From Plumapathes pennacea (taxonomy: Eukaryota > Cnidaria > Anthozoa > Antipatharia > Myriopathidae): a DNA stretch of 64,000 nucleotides. Below, piece by piece: positions 1 to 11,554 of this stretch (positions are counted from its first letter, which is position 1; every line of letters starts with the position of its first letter). The notes under the pieces were generated by a model, which saw only the letters and a list, made by a program, of their open reading frames with translations, was not told the DNA's origin and made no database searches. Where the stretch lies: positions 1,244,501 to 1,308,500 of the forward strand of contig OZ038464.1 of NCBI GenBank assembly GCA_964036295.1, read 5' to 3'. The translations under genes and the position numbers were made by a program.

Positions 1-120
1 GAAACAAAAATTCACGCATGGCGCATATTCGTTCCTAGAGTCTTTTCCAGCTCGCCCCTAGAGAGCCTGGGAACGAGGATGGGTTGACCGTCACTCGGGC
101 CCAGTTTCCCTGACACTTAC

Positions 121-3100
121 GCTGTAGTTTTCAGTTCTCCTCGTTCTGCTTTTGCTACTGCGTCGCTCGCACTGCGAGCCATAATGGCGGACTTGCCGGA
201 TCCAGCGTGTCCTATCAGCAACAGCGGGGCCCGCGTCTGGTCGTTGCTGATGTAGTTATCAATCTGGAATAGAAATTTTAAAAATATTACAAGACAGGAC
301 ATTCTTTTGAATATTTCTGAATCTCCGTGCACACAAAAATACGTTTCTGCACAGTAAAAAGCCGCTGGTCAGGAGTGACAGCAGGCGCAAAAAGCTGGCG
401 CAATAATCCAATTGAAAAGCTGTCTCTTGCCCGCACACAGACTGCAACGCACGCCCTTCTTCTTTCTATTATTCCGTTCCCAACTGACATGAAACCGCTG
501 CAAAATACACACACTGAATTGTAACTCAATGCAATCTCTTAGCAGCCTTGATTTAGGGAAGGAGAATTAGTCAATTTCAAAGCAAAAATATTTATCACAA
601 AAGTTGCAGTACTTACATCATTCAAAATCTTGTCTCTTCCCAGCACAATCTGAGAACGTGTGTCTAAGAATGACTGCACGGAGGGGTAAACGTAAGTCGT
701 ATTGTTAGAACGGAAACAAACAGCAAAATGTTACAACATTAGTTTCAGCGTGGAAATGCTAAACGCCGCAATGGTAAATTTTCGTGAACTTGAGAATTAG
801 GATTAGGGTTAGGTTATGGTCATGGTTAGGTTATCTAACCGCCATGAGCACAGCGAAATCTCTGTGATCTCGTTTTGAAGGATTGCGAAGCGTGCGCACC
901 GAGTCGCTCACTGTACATCTGATGCTTGTGAATATGCTCACGTTGCTCATGAGAACCAGGTTTAAAACAACTTCTTACAGGTCAGTACTGATTGACATTA
1001 TTAAGGTACCTTTAAAGTCAAACAATAGCCTCTTGCAACACTACTGTATACGATCAAAATTGCAGCACATACATGTATGTATCAACGTAAAGTTCATGTA
1101 AATATTGTTTCAAGCAGCTAAGACCCGGTTAAGATTAAATCAAACAATGTTTTGTGCTTATTTGCGTTAAGTTCAACTCGTCCAAGCCGGTCTAAGCCCT
1201 TCTTCAGGGCTGCAACACTCGAACATCAGCAAAAACACTCCACTTAATGCAGACCAGGACTACCGACCGTAGTTCAGTAGACTAAAAGGACAGAGGAGTT
1301 TTCTTATGTCCACAGATCACTCAAAGTGTTGGTTTGTTTTACTTACCTCATGAGCACCCTTTTGAGCTTCTAGCGGGTCTTCTGGCGTTGGATCCAGAGG
1401 GTATTGATGCTCAATTTGATTTTTGAAAAATTCAAAGACCTGAGAAAAACAATGAATGTTTTAGAGTTAGAAAACGTCTTAACCAAGCGCCCAGTTGTTC
1501 AAAGCACGATTAGGATAATCCTAGACTTAACCCAATTCATGCTTAGCCAAACTGTGCTTTGAACAACCAAACTGAAACTCCCGCTTTCAAACAAGAAGTG
1601 GAAGTGTCCAACTTTCAGGGAGGCAGTGTGGCCGAGTGGTTAGGGCGCCAGACTTGAAATCCGGAGGTACCAGGTTCAAGTCCCGCTCTGACCACTAGCT
1701 GAATTTGCAACACGGTAGCCCTAAGTTCAAATCCTCGGCCACACTTTGTAAAAAGCCAACTGGTTAGCCTTCGACCAGTTGGGATTCTTAACACATTTGC
1801 ATTTAGTTTATGATATTTGGTTTCTGCATTTTCAAGTCTCCCCAATTAGCACGGCAAAGTGCTAAATACATTGAGACTTAAATAAAGTGATTTATTTATT
1901 TATTTTATTTAACTTGATCTAACTCTTTCACTCCCAAGAGAGATCAACTTCAATTTTCTCCTTCAGTCTCTCAATGTAGAGATATATCATACAGTATAGA
2001 GAATTTGCCGCTTCATATGCTGTGCAGATGGAAGCTGACTAAACTATCAACTCTCTTTACATCACCCACACATTTTCTTCTTAAATGGTTGGGAGAATCT
2101 GTATTTTGAGCTTAGGAGTGACTAACTTACAGTCTTATAGAAGACTGAGTCTCCTGTGAGGCCTTTGAGTCGTACTTCACGCTCGTCTCGAGTCTCTGCA
2201 GACTTGACCACGCTATGAGGCTCTGCTTCGACTTTGTAATGACTGACATTTGCTGCCTGAAAAAAAAAAAAAAAAAAAAAAAGAAAGATCAAGATACATG
2301 TACTGTAGGATACAAATAACACTACCAGTAGCTCTGTCTACTAACTTTTACATGTAAATACTGACGCACAGCATGGTTGTTAGTCAGACTGAATCAGTGG
2401 AATGGAAGGGGAAAGGGGGCCCTCACCCAACAAGGGCAACAACAAAAACAAGTCACACATTTAACACATCAAACAAACATCGCTCGGTCACAATATAATC
2501 ATTTGTCTCTAGTTAATTAAATAACTTAGAAGACAACAAAAGAACATTGCCCCCTGAGGAGACTGGAATGAGGCACAATTTGCTTCAGCAAATGGGTGTA
2601 TGGAAATATAGCTATACTCACTGGAAATTGTTCTTTCAAGCTTTGTTTGAGCTTCACAAGCTTCTCTTTATTAAGATTGCTGTCATCCACAAATGCTTCC
2701 TTGATCTCTTCTGGCAGTGTGCTGGTAAACTCTTCATCACGAATCAAGAACAACGCTGAAAAAAAAAAAGAAATAATTATTGGTACAGCTGTACATCCTA
2801 ATCTCCTTCAACATAATTAACATGGAGACTGCTTGATTGCTTAACCCCTGATTGGCCAAGAGTGCTACATAAACTTGCTTGCACCAATAACAAAGCATTA
2901 AGAAAATTTAAGTAATCATACCATTAGTTCAGACAGTCATCTGAAAATAGCTTCATAAAAGTTTCAACAGTATACTGTACAACCAAGCTGCAGTAAAATG
3001 GATTGCATGATTACCATTTGGGTTGCATTTACGGAAGGCACCATGCACAATCTCCATCTCAGTCAAGGAAAGGCCGTATATCCAACCATACTGCACAGCA

Positions 3101-6100
3101 AGATTGTACGTTAAGTCACCAAAAGATGGGATCCAACCAGATCTAGCACTGTACAAATAAAAACACATAAGAAAAACTGCAAAATGATACCATGTCATTT
3201 TTTTTTTTTTTTTTTTTTTAAGTAGTGCTGTTTTGTTGCCCAGAATGCATGAAATGGCATTATACAGGAAGTCTGAACAATTTCAAGGAGATATCCCCAG
3301 AGGCACCCTTGTGGGGACTGTATACTTCACTTTGAAGTAGAGAAAATTGAACTTGATCACTCTCCAGAGTGAAAGGGTAAATAACAGCAAAACTAAAAAT
3401 GCATGACAAGCTACATGATAATGCTTGTTCACTGAAATTCTCACTACATCACTTTATATTTTTTTCTGGAATAGTTGGGAGAATTTGTGTTATGAGCTCA
3501 TGAGTGACAGCTTACCATGTAAGATTAAGAAAATAGGGCATCACATTGTCCTCATAACATCGATCTAGCTCTCCCAAGCAGATTTTTACTGTTTCTTCTG
3601 TTGACGAGTCTTTGGGAACTCCCTGTAGGTAAAAACAAAGTAACAGAATAAGGTTCATGACAAAAATATGGATGGATGGATGGATGGAAAGAGCAATGGG
3701 AGACAGGAAATGTGAGGGGACGAAAGGAGTGAATAAAAAAGGAAACCTCAGAAAAACAAGTTCAACAACTTTATGAGGAAACAGGGACATAATGAACAAA
3801 ACATGTATAATAGAAAAGAGACAAGGAAGGGAGAGAAAAAATAAATGGTTGGATAAACAGACACAAATAGTCAAATACATTTAACAGATATAATATTATA
3901 TACAAACATACTTTTGTATGAACTGGTAACCTGTGAGCAGAACCTACAGTAATTCACTCTCTCTATGTAGGAAACAAAGGAAGAAGAAGGCTTTGCTAAC
4001 AAGCTCCACTTTCTCCATAGAGCATGCGTGAGCCCTATGCAACCAAGCATGTAAAAGCCTCATTTCAAAGAACACCATGGACATAAAAACAGTCAGCAGT
4101 TTACCAAACTGAACATGTGGGACAGCCCCGACTCGTATGACCGGTTTATTGAGACAAAGAAACTGGTTTGACTCATCCAAATATTTGGATAAATGGCTCA
4201 AGCATGCTCAACAAAGAAAGTTGAGGACATTGGGAGAGTCTTCTATGTTTAATACTCGGAGGCTCCGCTGCAGGGTAATGGACTTATAGACAAACAATAA
4301 AAAAGGGACAGAGAATAAAAAGAATGGGTGCACATCCTTCCAGGAAAAACAACAAAAGCTAATAATATTATTTCTATAGATGAAAATGTATTGCTTTTAA
4401 CTCACCCATCTCAAGTCACACTCAACCAGATGCAGTTTTCTCTGCTCACACCACAAGCGCAAGTCAGGGAAAATCTGCCAAGTAATGTTACACAAAACAT
4501 ATTAAGTATGGTATCATCATATCTACTTTTAGTATATAAACAGTAGTGTTTTACTGGGAAATATACTACTCATAAAATTCATATAAACTACATTCAGGAC
4601 CCATTGGTGCATTTTTCCATATCCTAACTAGTGAGGATATCGATGATGTCAGAAGCAAGAATATGGTCTGTTTTCCAATAAAGCAGTGATGTGTCTATAT
4701 AACAGAAAATCACAAAGCTTGCTCTGCTAATTTGTAAAATATTGTTGTTACCACATGAAAATATAACTGATTTATTACACAAACTCTGGTGACATAGAGA
4801 TTTCCACCACTGAGAAATGTCGTATCTGAACGTCGTATGTAAAAATACGATATTTTTTACGTGTGTTAATATCAGCCAAGCAGTGATTTTGCATGTTTTT
4901 GCATTTCTTAGTGGTGGAAATTTCTGTATCACACCAGAGTTTATGAAATAAACAGAATAATACATGGACGCTTGGAGATATGAAATTTATTTTCTCATGT
5001 TCATCTCGATATCTCACTCATTCACTTTGCTCACTCGTGAGATATCGAGATGAACACTCGAGGACAAATTTCATATCTCCGCATGCCCATGTATTATTCT
5101 CTATATCAGGATTGTTATAATTAATATCAGGAAAACTGTGAAAGGATCTTTACTTATACAGTAAATTAAAAGAAACCTAATGTTCAAAGCTTGAGTATAA
5201 TTATTACAAAATCAACACCTGATGCTGTTATATTTCATCCCTCTATCAAGGCTATAGTATACTAAAACAAATACAACATTTAGAATATCGTTGTTAGTTT
5301 TGGGGTAATATATCAAACAGTATTACAGAACTCGAATTATATTGGAAACTCTGCTAGATAAAGAAATTTGTGCAATTAAAAAAGTAGAATTGTCGACTGA
5401 GTTTATACGGCAATGAATCTTGTGCGGGGAAAAAACAAATCAGATCCTAAAACGCTTTGCTTTCTGCTGTGGTCAATTTAGCGAACCACTCAAATCATTC
5501 TAATCACTTCAGAGTTTAAGGATTACGTAAAGAGAATGGCCCCCATATTTCTTTGTATCTTCAAGTGTATTCTCATGATTGCAACAAAAAAAGGTCGCTA
5601 ATACATGATTATAATGTTGAAACTTTTTACGACTATAAAACTTGGAATACGTTACCTCTTTCACAAGGACTTCTCTCTCGGCATGAAAATCCCTGAAGGT
5701 GGAAGACACAAAGAGTCGAATAGTCTTCCAACCGCGTCGATTCTTCACCGACTCGAGTTTAAATTCGCCCGTTCGTCTATCGCATGTTTTCTTCACGACA
5801 GCCCACATATTTGTCGGATCGGAGGGTCGCAAAGCGGCTGCTTCTTCGTAGGAAAGTTGCGTGAACTTATTGCTGTCGATATATTCCGGCTTTGTTTGCC
5901 CAGATTGTTTCGGCTTCGGCGTCGGCTTCGACTTCGGAATCGGCTTCGGTGAATCAGAAGCCCTGGTTTCCTCAGGTTTTCCGTCAAGCGGTGCAGAAGA
6001 AGTATTGTTGTTTCCTGTCACCGTCACAGATTGGTTCGGATGTTCGCGTGGTTGATCCGCTTTCACAGAGTTTGTAACTGCCGGCCTTGAGGTTCCACAA

Positions 6101-6105
6101 CCCAT
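121..6105 (-). CDS. DUF4062 / STAND P-loop NTPase (TPR-protein DDB_G0287407-like), 5' part, truncated by window edge
   Basis: Nine coding exons join in frame on the minus strand: 6105-5656, 4474-4406, 3622-3516, 3148-3015, 2755-2622, 2256-2131, 1439-1347, 673-617, 263-121, all with AG/GT borders. They give about 437 residues; the last exon ends in a donor, so the 3' part lies left of the window. Residues 1-6 (MGCGTS) form an N-myristoylation plus cysteine signal. Residues 50-75 are Pro/Lys-rich. From about 129 the DUF4062 signature appears (RLFVSSTFRDFHAERE, then ECDLRWGVPKDSS and NLTCARSGWIPS). A Walker A motif GHAGSGKS lies at about 408-415. The family normally continues with the rest of a NACHT/AAA NTPase and TPR repeats; these are not in view. 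Such proteins resemble NLR-type sensors, but a sensing role here is inference. A pyrimidine-AG just before the ATG suggests an upstream 5' UTR exon. Confidence 0.88.
1619..1908 (+). mobile_element. tRNA-Ser-derived SINE, copy 1, in an intron of the DUF4062 gene
   Basis: The head resembles a serine tRNA with A box TGGCCGAGTGG (1629-1639), anticodon-loop text ACTTGAAATCC (UGA) and B box GGTTCAAGTCC (1673-1683). A second B-box-like AGTTCAAATCC follows at 1724-1734. AGTGTGGCCGAG (1625-1636) is exactly complementary to CTCGGCCACACT (1734-1745). A hairpin CCAACTGGT/ACCAGTTGG comes next, then a tail GAGACTTAAATAAAGTG and ATTT repeats. The body departs from a functional tRNA, so this is a SINE and not a tRNA gene. 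Copy 2 is at 52973-53260. Confidence 0.88.
1915..2115. repeat. Dispersed ~200-bp repeat (GATCAACTTCAATTTTCTCC family)
   Basis: TCAATTTTCTCCTTCAGT near one end and GGTTGGGAGAATCTGTATTT near the other; the same two blocks in the same order occur at 44950-45130, and fragments at 3310-3500, 20320-20395, 21290-21370 and 59370-59515. Intron of the DUF4062 gene. Class unknown. Confidence 0.65.
3310..3500. repeat. Dispersed ~200-bp repeat, another copy
   Basis: Contains GAAAATTGAACTTGATCACTC and, later, GTTGGGAGAATTTGTGTTATG, matching the family at 1915-2115. Lies between exons 3 and 4 of the DUF4062 gene. Confidence 0.55.
4535..4702. mobile_element. Foldback MITE (relative of 54671-54840), intron 1 of the DUF4062 gene
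   Basis: Shares AGTGTTTTACTGG, the central CCATATCCT...GTGAGGATATCG block and the right-hand GTGTCTATATA with the intact copy at 54671-54840, but the left terminal repeat is eroded. Confidence 0.6.
4771..4949. mobile_element. Foldback MITE, intron 1 of the DUF4062 gene
   Basis: AAACTCTGGTGACATAGAGA...TTTCCACCAC on the left is mirrored by GTGGTGGAAATTTCTGTATC...CCAGAGTTTATG on the right, giving imperfect arms of about 38 bases around a loop. No coding capacity. Confidence 0.75.
4955..5099. mobile_element. Foldback MITE, intron 1 of the DUF4062 gene
   Basis: GAATAATACATGG and GGAGATATGAAATTTAT at the left, and their mirror near TTTCATATCTCC and CCATGTATTATTC at the right, form long arms. The centre holds TCATCTCGATATCTCAC and its mirror. 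It directly adjoins the previous MITE. Confidence 0.8.
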
Positions 6106-6829
6106 AGATCTGAAAGAAAACGGTCACAACAACTTGGCTTTCTTCTTATAAAGAACACAGTAGCCGGATTTGCGACATCTTCGCCTCAGCTACATGCAAG
6201 AGTTGATTCATCTACATTTGGCACTAAGCGCCACGCAGTGAATTGATGCTTCATGCAATGTTGATTAGCAACAAGCTCATTTGCGTAATACCGAGCAACC
6301 AGCACAAACCACTAAACAATAGCTAAACTTGCCTTTCCACTTTGACGCCATATTGCCGTGCCCAGGCCCATCCGTATATGACAGCGGTAGCCTGGGTTAA
6401 AACGTTTCCTTGTCGGAGGGGAGGGGAGGGTGCAGCAAATCAATTTGCCCTTGCGTGAAGTGTTCTCAGATCAAACAGTTTTTGTGGAACGACATTTAGG
6501 AATAATCTTAGCTTTTTCATTGCTGACTTCAGCGTCGGACGCTTTGAAAATAGCCGTAAACAAAGCTTAATGGATTGTATTATGTACACGGTATCTGTGG
6601 GTTGTCTCATTACTATGAATGTTTGATAATTTTTTGTGTAAAGCTCATATCGGTTTCTGTAGTTTTCAGCTGTAAACTACACAGCTGAGTCGCGAGCAGA
6701 AGAATTGAAATAACACTCATTAATTATTGTTATTTGATTCTCCGTTACTCACAGACAGTTGTCATTTTTCCGGACTTCCTTATGAGCTCAACTGCCTTGG
6801 TCGTGTAAGTCAGTCTGAGGTCTCTGAGA
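6106..6829. other. 5' flank of the DUF4062 gene
   Basis: Between the ATG at 6105 and the satellite array. Contains a probable 5' UTR splice acceptor just upstream of the ATG. No TATA box or gene is recognised. Confidence 0.4.
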
Positions 6830-9800
6830 ATAACGGTCATTTTGGTTCATCCCTTCTAATGCGTACTACCATCTCAGCACTTATTAAAAGAAATGCATCA
6901 GACTGAGCATCATGTCAACCAGCCGTAAACTATAATGGAACGCACTAGAAGTATGCACCAGAAGGGATGCACAAAAATGACCCTATTATAGGACTTACAC
7001 GACCAAAAGAATTGAGTTAAAATGCAAGTCAAGAAAAAAACTGTATGAGTGGTGGAGAGGCCAATTAACGATAATTTCTGGTGAATTTTAAATTTTTGAG
7101 GTGAACAGGCTATGCTTTACAGCTGATTAAAATGACGGTCAGTTTGATGCATCCCTTCTAGTACTTACAGAGATCGTGGTATGCACTAGAAGGGATGCAC
7201 CAAAATGACCCTATGTTAAAGGACTCTCACAACCAAGGAAGTTGAAGTAAAAGCTGCATGAGTGACGGAGGGACATAATGACGATAATTACTGAGCGAAT
7301 TTCAAGTTTTAAAGGCCATCCAGCTTTACTTTACGGCTGATGAAAATGACGGTCAGTTTGATGCATCCCGTATAGCACTTACAGAGATCGTGGTATGCAC
7401 TAGAAGGGATGCACCAAAATGACCCTATGTTATAGAACTCACACAACCAAGGGAATTGAATCAAAATGCGAGTCAATAAAAATCAAAACTGTATGAGGGA
7501 AGGAGAAACAGATCTAATTAAAACGTTTGATGCATCTCTTCAAGATTTTAGAAAAATCGTGGTATGCACTAGAAGGGATACACCAAAACGACCTTGTATC
7601 TTGAGACTTACACGATAATGGACCTTAAAATAAATTGCAATTAAAAATGAGTAAGGACAGTATGTCAGTGACGACAATTACTGAGTGAATTTCAAATTTT
7701 TGAAGTGAACCGGCTGTACGTTACGGCTGATTAAAATAAGGTCAGTTTGACGCATTCCTGCCAGTTCTTATAGAGATCGTGGTATGCACTAAAAGGGATG
7801 CACCAAAATGACCCTATGTTATACGACTCACACGACTAAGAGAATTGAATTAAATTGCCAGTCAAAATTAGTAAAGACACTATATCAGTGACGAAGAGAT
7901 AAATTAACGATAATTACTGAGTGAATTTCAAATTTTTGAGATGATCCGGCTATACTTTAGGGCTGATTAAAACGACAGTCAGTTTGATGCATTCCTTTTA
8001 GTACTTACAGAGATCGTGGTATGCACTAGAAGGGATGCACCAAAATGACCCTATGTTATAGGACTCACACGACCAAGAGAATTGAAATAAAATGCAAGTC
8101 AATAAAAATAAAAACCGAATAAGTGAAAGAGGAAATAATTGACGATAACTAGTGGACAAATTTCAAGTTTTTTAGTGATCCATCGGTACTTATGTCTGAT
8201 GAAAATGTTGTCAGTTTCATGCATCCCTTTTAGTACTTACAGAGATCGTGGTATTCACTACAAGGGATGCACCAAAATGACCCTATGTTATAGGACTCAC
8301 ACGACCAAGAGAATTGAATTAAAATGCAAGTCTTCAAGAATAAAAACTGAATGAGGGACGGAGAAGCAAAATCTAATGAAAATGACGGTCAGTTTGATGC
8401 ATGTCTTTAAGATTTTACAAAAATCGCGGTATGCACTAGAAGGGATGCACGAAAATGACCCTATGTATTAGGACTTACACCATAATGGATGTTGAATTAA
8501 ATTGCAAGTAAAAATTGGTAAAGGCACGATGTCAGTGACGGAGAGGCAAATTGACGATATTTACTGAGTGAGTTTCAAATTTTTGAGGTGACCTGGCTAT
8601 TTTTTACGGCTTATTATAATGACGGTCAGTTTGATGCATCCCTTTTAGTACTTACAGAGATTGTGGTATGCACTAGAAGGGATGCACCAAAATGACCTTA
8701 TGTTATAGGACTCATACGACTAAGAGAATTGAAATAAAATGCAAGTCAATAAGAATAAATACTGAATGATTGAAAGGATAAATAATTGACGATAACTAGT
8801 GGGTGAATTTCAAGTTTTTAAGTTTTCCAGCTGTACTTATGTCTGATTAAAATAAGGTCAGCTTGATGCATCCCGTTTAGCACTTACAGAGATCGTGGTA
8901 TGAACTAGAAGGGATGCACCAAAATGACCCTATGTTATAGCACTCACACGACCAAGAGAATTGAATTAAAACACAAGTCTTCAAGAATCAAAGCTGAATG
9001 AGGGACGGAGAAGCAAAATCTAATGAAAATGACGGTCAGTTTCATGCATGTCTTTACGTTTTTACAAAAATCGCGGTATGCACTAGAAAGGATGCACCAA
9101 AATGACCCTATATCTTAAGACTTACACCATAATGGATGTTGAATTAAATTGCAAGTGAAAATTGGTAAAGACACTATGTCAGTACGGAGAGGCAAATTGA
9201 CGATATTTACTGAGTGAGTTTCAAATTTTTGAGGTGACGTGGCTAAATTTTACGGCTTATTATAATGACGGTCAGTTTAATGCATCCCTTTAAGTACTTA
9301 CAGAGATTGTGGTATGCACTAGAAGGGATGCACCAAAATGACACTATGTTATAGGATTCACACGACCAAGAGAATTGCAATAAAATGTAAGTCAATAAGA
9401 ATAAATACTGAATGATTGAAAGAAAAAATAATTGACGATAACTAGTGGGTGAATATCAAGATTTTAAATTATCCAGCTGTACCTATGTCTGATTAAAATG
9501 AGGTCAGTTTGATGCATGCCTTCTAGTACTTAAAGAGATATTGGTATGCACTAGAAGGGATGCACCAAAATGACTCTATGTTATAGGACTCACACGACCA
9601 AGAGAATTGAAATAAAATGCAAGTCAATAAGAATAAAACCTGAACAAGTGAAAGAGGAAATAATTGACGATAACTAGTGGGCGAATTTCAAGTTTTTAAG
9701 TGATCCATCGGTACTTATGTCTGATTAAAATGAGGTCAGTTTGATGCATCCCTTCTAGTACTTACAGAGATCGTGGTATGCACTTGAAGGGATACATCAA

Positions 9801-10918
9801 AATGACCCTATGTTATAGGACTCACACGACCAAGAGAATCGAAATAACATGCAAGTCAATAAGAATAAATACTGAATGATTGAAAGGATAAATAATTGAC
9901 GATAACTAGTGGGTGAATTTCAGGTTGTTAAGTTATCCAGCTGTACTTATGTCTGATTAAAATGAGGTCACTTTGATGCATCCCTTCTAGTACTTGCAGA
10001 GATCGTGGTATGCACTAGAAGGGATGCACCAAAATGACCCTATGTTATAGGACTCACACGACCAAGAGAATTGAATTAAAATGCAAGTCTTCAAGAATAA
10101 AAACTGAATGAGGGACGGAGAAGGAAATTCTAATGAAAATGACTGTCAGTCTGATTCATGTCTTTAAGTTTTTACAAAAATCGCGGTATGTTCTAGAAGG
10201 GATGCACCAAAATGACCCTACATCTTAAGACTTAAATCAAAATGGAAGTTGAATTAAATTGCAAGTAAAAATTGGTAAAGACACTATGTCAGTGACGGAG
10301 AGGCAAATTGACGATATTTACTGAGTGAGTTTCAAATTTTTGAGATGACCTGGCTATATTTTACGGCTTATTATAATGACGGTCAGTTTGATGCATCCCT
10401 TCTAGTACATACTGAGATTGTGGTATGCACTAGAAGGGATGCACCAAAATGACCCTATGTCATAGGACTCACACGACCAAGAGAATTGAATTAAAATGCA
10501 CGTCAATAAGAATAAAAACTGATTGAGTGAAAGAGGAAATAACTGACGATAACTAGTGGGCGAATTTCAAGTTTTTAAGTGATTCATCGGTACTTATGTC
10601 TGATTAAAATGAGGTCAGTTTGATGCATCCCTTTTAGTACTTACAGAGATCGTGGTATTCACTAGAAGGGATGCACCAAAATGACTCTATGTTATAGGAC
10701 TCAAACGACCAAGAGAATTGAAATAAAATGCAAGTCAATAAGAATAAATACTGAACAAGTGAAAGAGGAAATAATTGACGATAACTAGTGGGCGAATTTC
10801 AAGTTTTTAAGTGATCCATCGGTACTTATGTCTGATTAAAATGAGGTCAGTTTGATGCATCCCTTCTAGTACTTACAGAGATCGTGGTATGCACTTGAAG
10901 GGATGCATCAAAATGACC

Positions 10919-11554
10919 CTTTTTACAATAACACGTCAGTTTATCGCTTTGTGATTGGCTAATTTTCACTATCAATAAGAGGACAGACACATAAAATCGA
11001 GTGCTGACGACAGTAATTTGGACGAAGAAGGTGAATTTAGCTTCAATTCTACCTCAGTTCTTGCAAAAGCGACATTCGGCATTTGAAGTAGAGAACCAGA
11101 AGTGTTCAGAGGCGAATTTCCTTGAGCTTTGTCTTGAAATTGTCGAGAAAACCGCAGCAGAAAAGCGTCTAGTTTCATTTCTTTCCAACTTCTTTGACAA
11201 AATTTTATTTTGCACGCGCGAAATGCTCACGTCAAACTGTCACTTTTTGGCCAATGAAATGTCTTGAATTTCAACCTCGACCAATTAGAAAGCGGGAAAA
11301 GTTGTTCACAACATTTCGGTCAAATCGAACAAAATCCAGTTTTCTTGCGTGTTTTCCCCGTGTCGTCGCTTGAGTTTTGTTATTGTAAAAAACAAATTGA
11401 CGCCAGTTTTTTATGTGTCTGTCCTCTTATTGATCATGAAACGCGTCATAACATTGTCAAAAAGTTGCGGATCCACAACTTTTTGACAATGTTATGACGC
11501 GTTTCATGATCAATAAGAGGACAGACACATAAAAAACTGACGTCAATTTGTTAA
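10919..11554. mobile_element. Inverted-repeat element inserted in the satellite array
   Basis: The satellite text GACCCT / ATGTTATAGG is split exactly by this sequence. The ends are imperfect inverted repeats (TTTACAATAACACGTCAGTTT at the left; AAACTGACGTCAATTTGTTAA at the right). A subterminal block, TCAATAAGAGGACAGACACA, occurs at about 10972 and 11510, and in inverted form at about 11410. No transposase frame is recognisable, so it is a non-autonomous (MITE-like) element. No clear target duplication is visible. Confidence 0.7.
11391..11552. repeat. 162-bp near-perfect palindrome
   Basis: The two arms meet at GGATCC (11469-11474) and mirror each other outward to AACAAATTG (11391) and CAATTTGTT (11552) with only about two mismatches (11468/11475 and 11403/11540). 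It forms the right end of the inverted-repeat element. Such a palindrome can extrude as a cruciform and is normally unstable in cloning, so an assembly artefact should be considered. Confidence 0.9.

Noticed and set aside
795..838. Telomere-like TTAGGATTAGGGTTAGG
   Set aside because: Only two or three imperfect units, too short for an interstitial telomere.
1620..1700. tRNA-Ser(UGA) gene
   Set aside because: Acceptor stem and variable arm do not close, and the same sequence with a shared 290-bp body occurs at 52973-53260, so it is a SINE head.
5605..5952. Plus-strand 115-residue frame
   Set aside because: Antisense of exon 1 of the DUF4062 gene.
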